DNA of 64,000 bases from Timema cristinae (GCA_039000515.1 JBCFYV010000291.1:62001-126000); one strand, 5' to 3'; numbered from the stretch's first letter, positions 9,299 through 19,495 are shown. The notes: generated by a model not told the origin, from the sequence alone. Numbers and translations are program-made.

Positions 9299-10225
9299 AT
9301 GTCTGGCGTCAAGTGGGAGATTGCACGTGAACTTCATCGTCCGGCAAGACGACGATTTCCTCGAAGACACGTTAGCGTACGAGGCTTGAACGAGCTCCTT
9401 CAGGCCGATCTAGTGGAGATGATACCTTACTCTGGATCGAATAAGGGCTTCAAGTACCTTCTCACCGTCATCGACGTGTATTCCAAGAGGGCTTGGGCCG
9501 CACCCGTCAAGACTAAGACGGGTAAGAACGTCAGTGCCGCAATGGCTCTCCTCCTCAACAAGGTGGGTTTACCTCGCGTACGTCATCTCCAAACGGATAA
9601 TGGTACAGAGTTTTACAACCCTGAATTCAAAACGCTCATGAAGAGAAAGAGAATCAATCATTATTCTACATACAGCAACGTCAAGGCTAGCGTCGTGGAA
9701 CGATTTAATCGTACTCTCAAGAACATGATGTGGAGGAGGTTCACGGCTAAAGGTTCATATCGATGGATCGATATGATCGATTCCTTACTGGACGAATACA
9801 ACCGTACAGTACACTCGACCATAAAGATGAGGCCTATAGACGTCAAGGATGATAGACTTTTACATACCGTCTATAAACGTTTCAAGATGTCAGATTCCAC
9901 GCCGAACATTTTTAAAGTAGGTGATATAGTTCGTATCAGCAAGTATAAGGACGTTTTTGAAAAGGGTTATACTGCGAACTGGTCGACCGAACTGTTTAAA
10001 ATACGTAACGTCGTCGAGACTAATCCCAGGACCTTCCTACTCGAAGATATGAAAGGTAATCCTATCACGGGAGGTTTCTACGGTAAGGAGCTTAGAAAGA
10101 CCTCGTATCCGGATGTTTACCTCGTAGAGAAGATAATCAGACGTTCTGGAAATAGAGTATACGTCAAATGGTTAGGCTTCGACTCGTCTCACAATTCATG
10201 GATCGAGGCGAAGGATATAGTGTAG
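9299..10225 (+). CDS. Retrovirus-type integrase with C-terminal chromodomain
   Basis: An intact 308-aa frame of the rve superfamily. The catalytic acids are D37 (LLQADLVEM), D100 (LQTDNGTEF) and E134 (VVERFNRTLK), a D-x62-D-x33-E layout. Residues ~205-235 (VGDIVRISKYKDVFEKGYTANWSTELFKI) form the SH3-like post-catalytic part usual in Polinton integrases. Residues 274-308 are a chromodomain with YLVEKIIRR, VYVKWLGFDSSHNSWI and EAKDIV, which may guide insertion to modified chromatin. No HHCC zinc domain precedes the core; the protein begins only 36 residues before the first Asp. The enzyme would insert the linear genome into host DNA. A TATA box overlaps the previous stop, and a hairpin follows its own stop. 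Confidence 0.92.
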   Translation: MSGVKWEIARELHRPARRRFPRRHVSVRGLNELLQADLVEMIPYSGSNKGFKYLLTVIDVYSKRAWAAPVKTKTGKNVSAAMALLLNKVGLPRVRHLQTDNGTEFYNPEFKTLMKRKRINHYSTYSNVKASVVERFNRTLKNMMWRRFTAKGSYRWIDMIDSLLDEYNRTVHSTIKMRPIDVKDDRLLHTVYKRFKMSDSTPNIFKVGDIVRISKYKDVFEKGYTANWSTELFKIRNVVETNPRTFLLEDMKGNPITGGFYGKELRKTSYPDVYLVEKIIRRSGNRVYVKWLGFDSSHNSWIEAKDIV

Positions 10226-10226
10226 A

Positions 10227-10252
10227 AGGAGGGGAGGGCGCGTTCCCCTCCT
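10227..10252 (+). terminator. Perfect 9-bp stem hairpin after the integrase stop
   Basis: AGGAGGGGA (10227-10235) pairs with TCCCCTCCT (10244-10252) across an 8-base GC-rich loop, two bases after the integrase TAG. It could influence 3' end formation or be a protein or replication site. A bacterial-type terminator role is not implied. Confidence 0.35.
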
Positions 10253-10264
10253 CCATCCCGAGCG

Positions 10265-10271
10265 TATAAAG
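10265..10271 (+). promoter_or_regulatory. TATA box of the 206-aa orphan gene
   Basis: TATAAAG lies 35-41 bases before the ATG at 10306, in a GC-rich context (GCGGGCGCGAGGCGGGG). It is the best core promoter candidate in the provirus. Confidence 0.5.
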
Positions 10272-10305
10272 CGGGCGCGAGGCGGGGAGACGTATCTCAT
10301 TCAAC

Positions 10306-10926
10306 ATGTTTAGCCGGTTGGGTTACCGTCTGGAGGACATGAGCGATATTAAGATTTCGAACGGTGGTTTAGAATATCATATCGCGAGTGTTGACAAAGG
10401 TTACAGCGAGTGCTGTGATTCTTCAGTGCACTGGCTCGGATGCCATAATCCCGGAATGTGGGAATCGAGTCAGTCTGTCGAACGCTGTTCTACCGCTTGT
10501 CCGGTCTACAATCTTAAGGAAGGAGACGATCCGCTAATTCTCCGGGAATCGAGTCGGTCCATCGAACGCGGTTCTACAGCTTCCCACGAGGATGAGCCGG
10601 AATCGAGTCAGCCCGGTACTACAGCTTGGGCAGAGGAGGAAAACGCTTTGTGCGTCGAGTTGGACCGAATCGAGCGTGAGGAACTCGATCGTGTCAAGCA
10701 CATCTCTGAACTTGAAAAGTTTCGTACGTACAACGTTCGCCACCTAGAAGGAGACGAAGAGGTCAGCGAGGATGAGGATGAACCGAACATCATAACGCTA
10801 GACTATGTAGGCAAAGTGCATCTGCCTGGTAAAAACTTTGGTGCACGCTACAGGAGCCGCTTTAACGCTTCACAGAGAGGACTGTTATATCTGGGTGAAG
10901 GCAAGTACGAACTGTTCAAGTGGTGA
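10306..10926 (+). CDS. Orphan 206-aa acidic protein with internal repeats
   Basis: An intact frame, not recognised. Residues ~60-110 contain an internally repeated motif: ESSQSVERCSTACP, then ESSRSIERGSTASHED, then a shorter ESSQPGTTA. The middle is acidic and helical (EEENALCVELDRIEREEL) and then very acidic (GDEEVSEDEDEP). The C-terminus is basic/aromatic (GARYRSRFNASQRGLLYLGE, ending KYELFKW). No signal peptide or membrane segment is seen. A clear TATA box precedes it, and its 3' end is duplicated several times just downstream. Its position as the last gene of the rightward block and its low-complexity acidic makeup suggest an accessory host-interaction or regulatory protein. This is conjecture. 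Confidence 0.6.
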   Translation: MFSRLGYRLEDMSDIKISNGGLEYHIASVDKGYSECCDSSVHWLGCHNPGMWESSQSVERCSTACPVYNLKEGDDPLILRESSRSIERGSTASHEDEPESSQPGTTAWAEEENALCVELDRIEREELDRVKHISELEKFRTYNVRHLEGDEEVSEDEDEPNIITLDYVGKVHLPGKNFGARYRSRFNASQRGLLYLGEGKYELFKW

Positions 10927-10983
10927 AGTGTTCTAACATGTTTAGAGAAAGATTTTTTTTTTGTACGCATCAAGTGAAAGACT

Positions 10984-11440
10984 ATGAGGGACTTTGGTGC
11001 GCGCTACAGGAGCCGCTTTAACGCTTCACAGAGAGGACTGATATATCTGGATGAAGGCGAGTACGAACTGTTCAAGTGGTGAAGTGTTCTAACATGTTTA
11101 GAGAAAGATATTATTTGTATGTATCATAATAAACTGTGTGAAGGCGAGTACGAACTGTTCAAGTGGTGAAGTGTTCTAACATGTTTAGAGAAAGATATTT
11201 TTTGTATGTATCATAATAATCTGGGTGAAGACGAGGATGAAGTGTTCTAACATGTTTAGACCAAACTTTAGAGAAAGATATTTTTTGTATGTATCATAAT
11301 AATCTGGCTGAAGGCGAGTACGTACTGTTCAAGTGATGAAGTATTCTAACATGTTTAGACAAGACTTTAGAGAAAGATATTTTTTGTATGCATCAAGTGA
11401 AAGACTATGAGGGAAAGAGAATTTATATGTATGTATGTAT
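10984..11440 (+). repeat. Tandem partial copies of the orphan gene's 3' end
   Basis: The last ~85 codon-bearing bases of the 206-aa gene (from GGTGCACGCTACAGGAGCCGC through AACTGTTCAAGTGGTGAAGTG) plus the following TTCTAACATGTTTAGAGAAAGA are repeated. A long copy begins near 10994. Shorter copies begin near 11138, 11220 and 11305, and a trailing AAGTGAAAGACTATGAGGGA occurs near 10972 and 11395. The copies lack start codons. They look like stepwise unequal duplication with progressive 5' loss. Confidence 0.8.
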
Positions 11441-11523
11441 CATCATAATCTTAAGAATATACTCGCTAAATAAAAAAGTTGTACTATTTATTTAAGTCCT
11501 TGATCATAGAAATAAAAGCTAAG

Positions 11524-11850
11524 GAGCTATGTATGTTTCATTCGGAGCAGGAAAATATCATTTTATATATGTATTTTTTCCAGGCTGTTCGATGAAAGGA
11601 GGGATATACCCGTCATCTCCTACTCTGAGAGAGAGGGAGAGACAGAGAGATAGAAAGAGGGAGAAGAGAGAGAGAGAGATAGACGGAGATAGAAAAGATC
11701 ATTTTAGATATGTATTTTTTCCAGCATAGTCTAAAAAAACTGTTCGAAGGAAAGAGAGAGAGATAGAAAGAGGGGAGGAGAGAAAGAGAGAGAGATAGAA
11801 AGAGAGAGAGAGATAGAAAGAGAGAGACATTTCTCCCGTCTCTACGCACT
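11524..11850 (+). repeat. Right direct repeat flanking the compact provirus
   Basis: It begins GAGCTATGTATGTTTCATTC and carries the same order of blocks as 890-1180: CATTTTATATATGTATTTTTTCCAG, GATATACCCGTCATCTCCTACTC, a GA tract, a second TTTTAGATATGTATTTTTTC, and a final GAGAGACATTTCTCCC. Orientation is the same as the left copy, about 10.6 kb away. Frames here are GA-repeat artefacts. Confidence 0.65.
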
Positions 11851-12127
11851 CGCGAATCTACGCCGCGGGGAACACGCGAGACTACGGCGCGGGAGGTAAA
11901 GGGGTGAGGGGACTTCCTGAACCAATCATACAACCCGTCCCCCCGCGACCACCGTCTCCTCCGACGAATCATCCCCCCCCACATCTCCTACACCCTCTCC
12001 CACACCCTCCCAATGTCCCTCGGGATCATCAGGGGAGAGGGGGGGACTCCCTGGAACACGCGAGACAACCATGAGGGAGGAAATGAGGTGAGGGGAGCTA
12101 TGACGTCATCAACTTCCGTCCTGAGGC
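11851..12127. other. GC-rich spacer without a gene
   Basis: Contrasts with the AT-rich surroundings. The phrase GGAACACGCGAGAC occurs twice (near 11866 and 12053), and pyrimidine-rich CCCTCTCCC/CCCACCC runs lie between. No frame resembles a protein. It separates the right direct repeat from the polymerase fragment. Confidence 0.4.
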
Positions 12128-13230
12128 ATGACTATTCTATCTACTCCGGAAGAATTTCATGATGAGCATTATTATTTCATAATTACTCCTGAGATGTTAT
12201 CCCCATTCTCTAAGTATATACAATCCGAGCCGAACTCCCCAACCGGCGGTAAAACAGAAAAGCTAGTGCCTAACCTAAACAGTAAACAAAATTATGTATA
12301 TTTCCTTGGATATGAAGCTTCAAAAGATACACTGAGGCCTAACTTTCAATCAGAGTGCTTGGTTGAAGCTATATTTGGATTTTAATACATCTCGACGAAA
12401 AAATGCATTAAATGGATTTGAAAAAGACTTTTTCAAACACATGAACAATGCAGTATTCGGGAAGTCGATGGAGAATCAAAGACATCGTGTAAATGTTCAA
12501 TTACTAAATAATGAAAAAGACTAAAGAAGCGTATAGCTTCACCAGCATTTATTGCTCATACAATCTTCACGGAAGAGTTAGTTGGGGTTCACATTAGAAA
12601 AATAAGCCTACTTTTGAATAAGCCTATCTATGCAGGATTTGCAATATTAGATATAAGTAAGTTTATCATGTATAACTTTCATTATAATTATGTAATAATA
12701 TAATTATTATGTAATATGGTCAAAATGCAAAGCTCTTAATCAGAGACACAGACTCCCTCTGCTACGAACTTAAAACAGATAATGCGTATGTGGATATGTT
12801 TGATAATATAGACCGATTCGATATTTCAGACTATCCAGAAACACATTTTTTCACAGTGTGTGTAGTAAAAATGCTCTAGGTAAAATGAAGAATGAGATAA
12901 ATGGAGAGTGTATTCGAGAGTTTATGGGACTTCGACCTAAGCTTTACTTCATTCAAAAGGAGAGTCTTGAGGAGAAAAACGTAGGTAAAGGTGTGTCAAA
13001 AACAACTCTCAAAAAGAAAATTAAACATGCTCATTATAAAAAATGTTTAAGGCAGTGGATTTTACACTACTCCATTGTCTGTGATAAGAATTGAGAAACA
13101 TAATTTGTATATTATCACTTTGAATAAACTTGCACTTTCACCAAGAGATGACAAACGCTATATTTTAGATAATGGATGCGATACTCTTGCATACGGTACT
13201 ACAAAATAAGACAAATGTGCTCACCAATGG
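12128..13230 (+). pseudogene. Protein-primed DNA polymerase B fragment (Polinton type)
   Basis: The C-terminal third of a PolB survives in pieces across shifting frames. 12128-12330 holds a palm-entry region (HDEHYYFIITPEMLSPFSKY, EKLVPNL). 12379-12524 holds FEKDFFKHMNNAVFGKSMEN, the motif B block. 12528-12700 holds LNKPIYAGFAILDISK. 12715-12950 holds motif C, RDTDSLCYEL, then REFMGLRPKLYF. 13100-13215 holds the C-terminal LNKLALSPRDDKRYILDNG. At least four frame breaks and missing exonuclease motifs make it non-functional. It lies outside the right direct repeat, so whether it once belonged to the compact provirus is unclear. Confidence 0.82.
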
Positions 13231-13299
13231 AGACATAAAAAAAATCACCCTTTTTGTTTTGTACTTAAGTATATTGAAAAGGAACTTTGTGTATTAACC

Positions 13300-16200
13300 T
13301 TTGTAATAAATATTTTTATTATGTAAAAAGCTCGAGTGCTTGTGAGTATCATAGCCTGATTTCATCAGGTAAAACAGCACAGATTTATCAAAATTAAATA
13401 GTTTAGTCAACTTTAGTTATAGGTGGGAGGTGACGTTACTCGCTTCCTCGCAGTGCCTCCTGGGAAACGTTTTAATAAACGGCTTAACGAGTAACACCCA
13501 ATACGTAGTAATATTATAATAAAATGTTAGTGATTTATAAAAGTTTTATCCAATTAATAATGTAACTATTTTAGAAACATCTGGTTTACCCCCGCCTTCC
13601 CCTCCCCAAAATAATATTTACCGATACGCCACTGATCAATGCTTTTCTTATGTGGGAGAAAGTAACTCACTGACTCTATGGGAAGGAGCAATGTGATCGT
13701 TTTTGATATGAAGGGTAATACACAGGAATAATATAAACTGTTTTCGACATAGAATATTAAGTATAGAATATTTAACGTATAATCCGAATGAAATAGTAAG
13801 ACTCAATAACAACTACTTATTTGATCAGAGGGCTGGGTTTTATATCTCGTTGATATTATTATAATATGTTAGTGTGACTGACATCCGGTGCTAGTCTTTG
13901 GAAACAGGACTGTGACGCTATGGCAATACGTTAGCTAAACTGATACCTGGACTAGGATGTCTTACACCGTGTGATCATCGTACAAGTAGAAGAGTTACAC
14001 CTTAAACCATGATAAGAACCGGGGGGTAGTAAGGGAGAAGCGGTGGGAGGTTGTAGGGTTCGCGGCTGGGAGGAGTGTATTATAAAACCTTTTGTTTAGA
14101 CTCTTTATAACCAAATCGGCTTTTGTGAGAAAAATATAAACTGTTTTCGAAGTTTTTATGTAACAACAACATTGATATTATATGGGAAATTTATAGACCG
14201 AGGGAAATACGCCTGAATGAGATGAGTAGGGGGGAGGGGGTTGAAGAGGAGTGGGTTGTAGGGGAGCGGGTTGTAGGGGAGAGGGTGGTAGGGGTGGTGG
14301 TGAAAAGTGTTTTGACTCTGGGGTTGCCCCTGGAGAGTGTGATCCTCCTCATTCAAGGAGGAGGATTAATGTTAACCTTATAGGAGACAGTGCGCTGAAA
14401 CTGTCATTTCAACCACTACTTAAAGATTTACTAGTTTTCTTCAGAATGGTTCTTAAAAACATTTTAACGATTATCTACTGAACTTAGTAAAATATCATGA
14501 GAGAAATGACTTTCTGATAAGTAGGTTAGCTCAGTAACAAATATAGTAAAGTTAAGTTGGTGGAAGGCGTTTCATTATATTAATTATTATTTTAGCTCTA
14601 AAGTAGATCACTATAAAACCTTAATTGTGGCCCAAATTCCCTAGCGTCAATTCTAACCTGCATTTGGCTGCAACGGACAAATATTAGAGTTGACTGACAT
14701 CACATGAGTGATTATATTGATGTTAAATATACATAACTTTAGGGCACATATTAAATTACATCGCATATAGTAATGTTTATTCAATAGTTGAATTGGGCAG
14801 AAACGCACCGGAACGCCGTTCCGGTTGATACAAAACCTTATTACGAGGTCCCGGTTGATAAAACACAAGTTTAAAGCGTTCCGCCTGCACACTAGAACAC
14901 TACTTCTTCGTTCTTCCTGTCGTTTTCCAACAGGATCTATATTCTAGTCTGAACAAACCTAGATCCTACTAAGTGTCTGTATAGTGTATTGGATATTGAA
15001 AGGACCTATATGCTACTTCGCTTCTGTACAGTGTATTTTATTTGGTATTAAAATGGGTTTTCCAAGAATTTGTTTCACAACAGAGCCGACGATTGCTATA
15101 ACAAGACAATGACTTCAACACCAATATCTTACAGATGTTAATATCTCACTTCCCCTTTTGTAGCCTATATTTTAGGGATTATTTTTGGAAAGGGCATTTA
15201 CTATTTCTGTTCATAGGTAGTTTCCCATCGTTTTTCATAATGTAAATACCGTATTAATTTGAAGTTTTGAACTCTGTCCCACAAATTAACTAGCAAAAAA
15301 AAAAAAAAAATACAAGTATATTTTCTTTTTATAAATTATGTTTCGCTTAAAATTTTATTTTTCTACTCAAGTTAGCTACATTATTTCCTTACCGCGTAAA
15401 TTTTATAACTAAACATATTTTCTTCAAAATATTTATTGCATTCAATGAAATGAAAAATGGCAAATAGTGTTAGTTTGTCGGCGGTTAAATCTTTAGGAAT
15501 AGTAAGCGTCTTTAATAAAAACCAAGCTTGCTCATTAGTCAGAATTTTCATGGAAATTAAAGTCCCAATATAGACCTAACTGAAATATACAAATACATAC
15601 GAAATTCTGCCACACAGGTAATATTTCCAATATTTTTTTTTTTAAACACTCTCCTAGTATGGTCAAAATTAATACTTAAATAAATTAAAATTTTCACGTA
15701 GTAGAAGAGGCTTTATCACTATGGTTGTGTATGTAAATTTAATGAACAGTGTTTGTTACAAAACATTTTACATTGAAACAATTTTTTTCATATTGATTAA
15801 ATAATAAGCTTAATAATAATAATAATCTTAACATTCTAATAATTTCATAACAATGCTAAACAAATAATTTTTCCAATTTTCTGGTGTCATACTCTTCTGT
15901 AGCAACATTTTGTGGGATGAATCTCCTTTTTACTTTACAAGAAGTTACTGAGGAATGTTTTCATATTTCTCTCATTGTAATTCAATTAATTTTAGTCTAG
16001 TGTTCTCCCCACAAATGATAGGTCTCCTTTACATGTTTTGTGGTTTCAAGTGTGTTATTTTTTACAAGAATGGAAGATGTGAAACAACAATGCTAACAAC
16101 AATGTATTTTTTGTACTTTAATATCAAAAAGATGTAATTATTAATTCTTAAGCTGAAAATAATTAGCTTTCAATTTGATTTTAAATGATTTTAATTAATA

Positions 16201-17060
16201 ATGGATATTACATGGTTTTAGACAAGTGCCTACCTACATAGTTAAATATTGGATATAGTTTTAATGTGGGAGTGTAATTTTTGTTTTTGTATAAATCCAT
16301 ATTAATTAATCGTAATTATCAATTAATTATATTGGTATAGTAAACTGCAATGTGGTATACATTTTAATGAAATTCAACTAAATTAGCATGCAACTTATTG
16401 AAGTGTGTATAGACAATGCAATAGGTTCTACCAATATAATAGTTTCTTGCTGTAAAATAGATTTAGGAATTATTGGTTGCTAGTTGTTACCGTTCCGGTT
16501 GTTAAAATGTTCCAATTCAAGCAGTGATTTAATTATTTTATTACAAAACGTATCTTAACTGTTCTTTTCTTATATATTGGTTGCATAACAAAATAGTTTT
16601 GCTATATTGACAAGGCCTAAGATATTTTATATCCAATTTACAACTTGCGCTTTCTACATTTCAAAAGAAATAATAAGCTAACAGGATTGTTATGCTCACA
16701 ATATTCTAGTTGTAAATATGACATGTCATCAGGGCCCACATGTTGATGACATGTCATCATTTTTCCCCTCTACGTGACAGACAATGCTCATGTGTGCTGT
16801 ATATATGTACTATACACTCGTTTTATGATCCCTTGGTTTGGAAACTTTTTAGAGGTTTTTTGTCATATTTTATAACATTTTGTAATATTAGGCCTATCAC
16901 TTATTTTCTTGGTTTACATAGTTTTTGAGTAATTTTTGGACATTTTTGATTCGCTTTTAGTCATTTATTGTTAGGCATTTATGTGTGAAAAATGTATTTT
17001 TACATACTATCGATATTTTATAAATGCATATGATTTTTCAACACCTAGTTGTCTGAATGA
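13300..17060. other. AT-rich non-coding sequence
   Basis: No protein-like frame is seen. Noted inside: short inverted arms GTGACGTTACTCG/CGAGTAACACC near 13432-13496; a G-rich GGGTTGTAGGGGAG minisatellite at 14221-14305; a paired GATGACATGTCATC palindrome at 16718-16760; and long A/T runs throughout. It looks like intergenic host DNA. Confidence 0.5.
14221..14305 (+). repeat. G-rich short tandem repeat
   Basis: Repeats of GGGTTGTAGGGGAGC/GGGTGGTAGGGG with several G-runs of three to six, a possible quadruplex-forming strand. The frames through it are low complexity. Confidence 0.6.
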
Positions 17061-17076
17061 GAAGTTAATGTAGTCA

Positions 17077-17342
17077 AGGCCGTAGTCATGGGGTGAGGGA
17101 TGTTTGGGGGATCAAACCCCCCAAAATTTTACTAACAAAATATATATGGCTTTATTTATGGTTCAAACATTAACCATAATAAGATACAAATACAAAATAG
17201 GGGGCTTTGTTACCATAAAAGCACATCAGAGATATTCTAGAGGTGTTTAATATTTATAATTTTTCTAGCTTCCGGCAATTGGGGGATGTGCCCACCAACC
17301 CCCCCCCCCCCCCCTCAAATTATTGACTGGTTACGGTCTTAA
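17077..17342. mobile_element. MITE-like element with imperfect terminal inverted repeats
   Basis: The left edge AAGGCCGTAGTCATGGGG is matched in inverse by the right edge, TGACTGGTTACGGTCTT. The ~265-base body has no frame and includes a 15-base C-run. Small non-autonomous DNA transposons have this layout. No clear target duplication was confirmed. Confidence 0.45.
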
Positions 17343-17524
17343 TGAAGTCATGAACTTTGTATCCTCTTTGCTTATCTGGTTGTAAAATAAACATTCCTGG
17401 TGAGACTGCAACTAACTAGAGCTGGAGAGGGCTGAGTTGGGAGGGGGTATCTATTACTTCTCAACCAAAGATTGGTAAATCTATATTTTATTTACCAGAA
17501 TGCCATATTCTAGTAATTGTTAAA

Positions 17525-17605
17525 GACTCTTCATTATATATATATATATATACATATAGGCTTATATCCATTTGTAACATATAGGCTTATATCCATTTGT
17601 AAAGT
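17525..17605. repeat. (TA)n plus a 26-bp tandem duplication
   Basis: A TATATA tract is followed by two adjacent copies of CATATAGGCTTATATCCATTTGTAA. Local slippage repeat. Confidence 0.7.
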
Positions 17606-18368
17606 GCGGGTTTGGATTAGTAGTTTATTACTAGTTTTTGTTCAAATTTTTAGGCGTTTTTTGTCGTAAATTTGAAGTAATTTTTAACAATTTATAGGTT
17701 ATATTATAGGTAGGTTTTTATGATTTTAGATAATAAAAGTACGTTCCCTTCTTTTTAAAAGGATGAGTTGTAGATATTTGAGTATAAATTAAATCGTTGA
17801 ATACAAAAAATTGCGTAATATAATCGAAAAGCAAAAAATGTCGTTTTAGACTTTATGTCAGTTGTTCATTTTAGATGGACATTATATAATAGATGTAGGC
17901 CTACTGTATACTGGACCTAGACTTATAGATGTTCACACATATCAAGCACAACTTAGCCTCTAGTTTGGATATTAATTAAAGGAATGTATCAGTCACAGTC
18001 TAATATATAATAAATGACCCACATTGCCATTTGAACGAGAGCCTATCATTTTAAGGTAGGCCTAGTGGCTAACACTTAATATTTGTCCTTTAAAGATTAG
18101 AATAGGCAAGGAACTATGAAATTCCAATAAATTCACGGCATCTAAAATAATTAAAGTTGTTTAGTTAAACTTGTATTTTATTTTTTGAAGTTATAAATTA
18201 AATGTGTTTATGCGGCATGTATATACATTTAGGACTACCCATTGTAAGCTTATAAATTCTAAAGTTCAGAAATTTTTGAAAACTAATAATCCTACTAATT
18301 TTACCAAAGAGATTATCAAAAGGGCGTGCAGTTTAATAATTGTATTTATTTGAGGAATAGCAATAGTT

Positions 18369-18960
18369 TTGCCGTCGATAAGTAGCTACATTACCTGTTT
18401 CGGAACACGACACGAGATTTTTCATCTTGCGTGCTCCGGAAACTGTCGCAACTGCTGCTCTGACATCCGGGATCTACCGCGTTGTACCGGCATTTGCGAG
18501 TTCTGGCCATCATCGTCAACAGCACGTCTTCACTTTATAGTCATGGCTCATCTGGCCACCACAAAAAACAAAACAAAACAATAAACTTCACCACGATAGA
18601 CACATTTATTTTGAAATCGAGTTCTGGTTATTACGCTGTCACTTCAAAATTCATAAACGTAACAAACACCGCTCTATTACGCGATACAATTCCATTTCTT
18701 TCACTCAACGATCTCAAATCTGTCAACAAGGAAACACAACGTTGCCACCCAGACTATCTTCACTTTTCAGATGACAACTTAACTGTCCCCCAAAATACAC
18801 TCATCTTCCTACGCTTTGTCTCGTGTCAAGTTTTACTTCCGCGCAGGCGCAAATTCCAACCCAAAACGGACGCCAATCCCATCTCAATAAGCAAGAGTTA
18901 GTTACGCCCACACGAAACCTACCTTACCATTTTGAGCCAATGACATCGGTTGGAATGTTT
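18369..18960 (-). other. GC/CpG-richer island, possible host exon and promoter
   Basis: This ~600-base segment is richer in CpG than its surroundings. On the minus strand an ATG near 18512 opens about 40 codons (MMARTRKCRYNAV onwards) up to AACAGGTAATG near 18391, which resembles an exon end plus splice donor. A second ATG frame overlaps it. The plus strand also has open frames of 71 and 139 codons with no recognisable domain. A first exon and promoter of a host gene read leftward is possible but unproven. Confidence 0.2.
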
Positions 18961-19228
18961 CATTGATCCGGGATTCAGAACCACCTCCTCCAATCCATTC
19001 ACAAGCAGCTTTTTCTGAAATGGAACAGAGCAAGCATTCTCTGAAGGCCAATTTGACAAGTGGGTTGAGTGGTCGGAACCATTCATCTCGGCCAATCGAC
19101 AGCAGTCATGTCTGTGGGGGTTCCCCCTTCACATTTCAACACTTAAATGTTTCCATCTGTTTACATCGTTTGAATAGGATTAGCCCTAATTAAAGCAGAA
19201 TTTGTTTGTGTGTGTGTGTGTGCACCGA

Positions 19229-19450
19229 ATATTACTACCCGTTCCGGCTATCCATATATTTACACTAATGGCTAAAGATGAGAAAGGTAGAATTTAAGGG
19301 AAGTGCACCTGCAATTCAGTGGTGGGAGAGTTGAAAACAATTTAGGAAAACACCCTCAGTGGAACAGTGAACAGGAATCGAACCGCGATTTCCCTGTCAC
19401 CGGAATCCAGTCAGACTATGAAAGTGATGCCTTTGACCATGTAACCACGT
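19229..19450 (-). mobile_element. tRNA-derived SINE copy
   Basis: On the minus strand a tRNA-like head (A-box-like TGGTCAAAGGC, B box GGTTCGATTCC near 19380-19395) is followed by a body and a tail whose plus-strand form is CCGTTCCGGCTATCCATATA near 19240. The same tail and body (GGTAGAATTTAAGG-like, AATGGGG) recur near 45205 and 46540, so it is a dispersed family. Non-coding. Confidence 0.6.
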
Positions 19451-19495
19451 ATAACTGATTGACCTATACATTCCTAATTATTTAGCACTGCACCT

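Noticed and set aside
890..11850. LTR retrotransposon, because of direct repeats plus an integrase
   Set aside because: No gag, reverse transcriptase or RNase H; the genes are virion genes of DNA viruses, and the repeats lack TG...CA ends.
17295..17320. Long C-run as a telomeric or switch repeat
   Set aside because: A simple homopolymer inside a MITE-like element.
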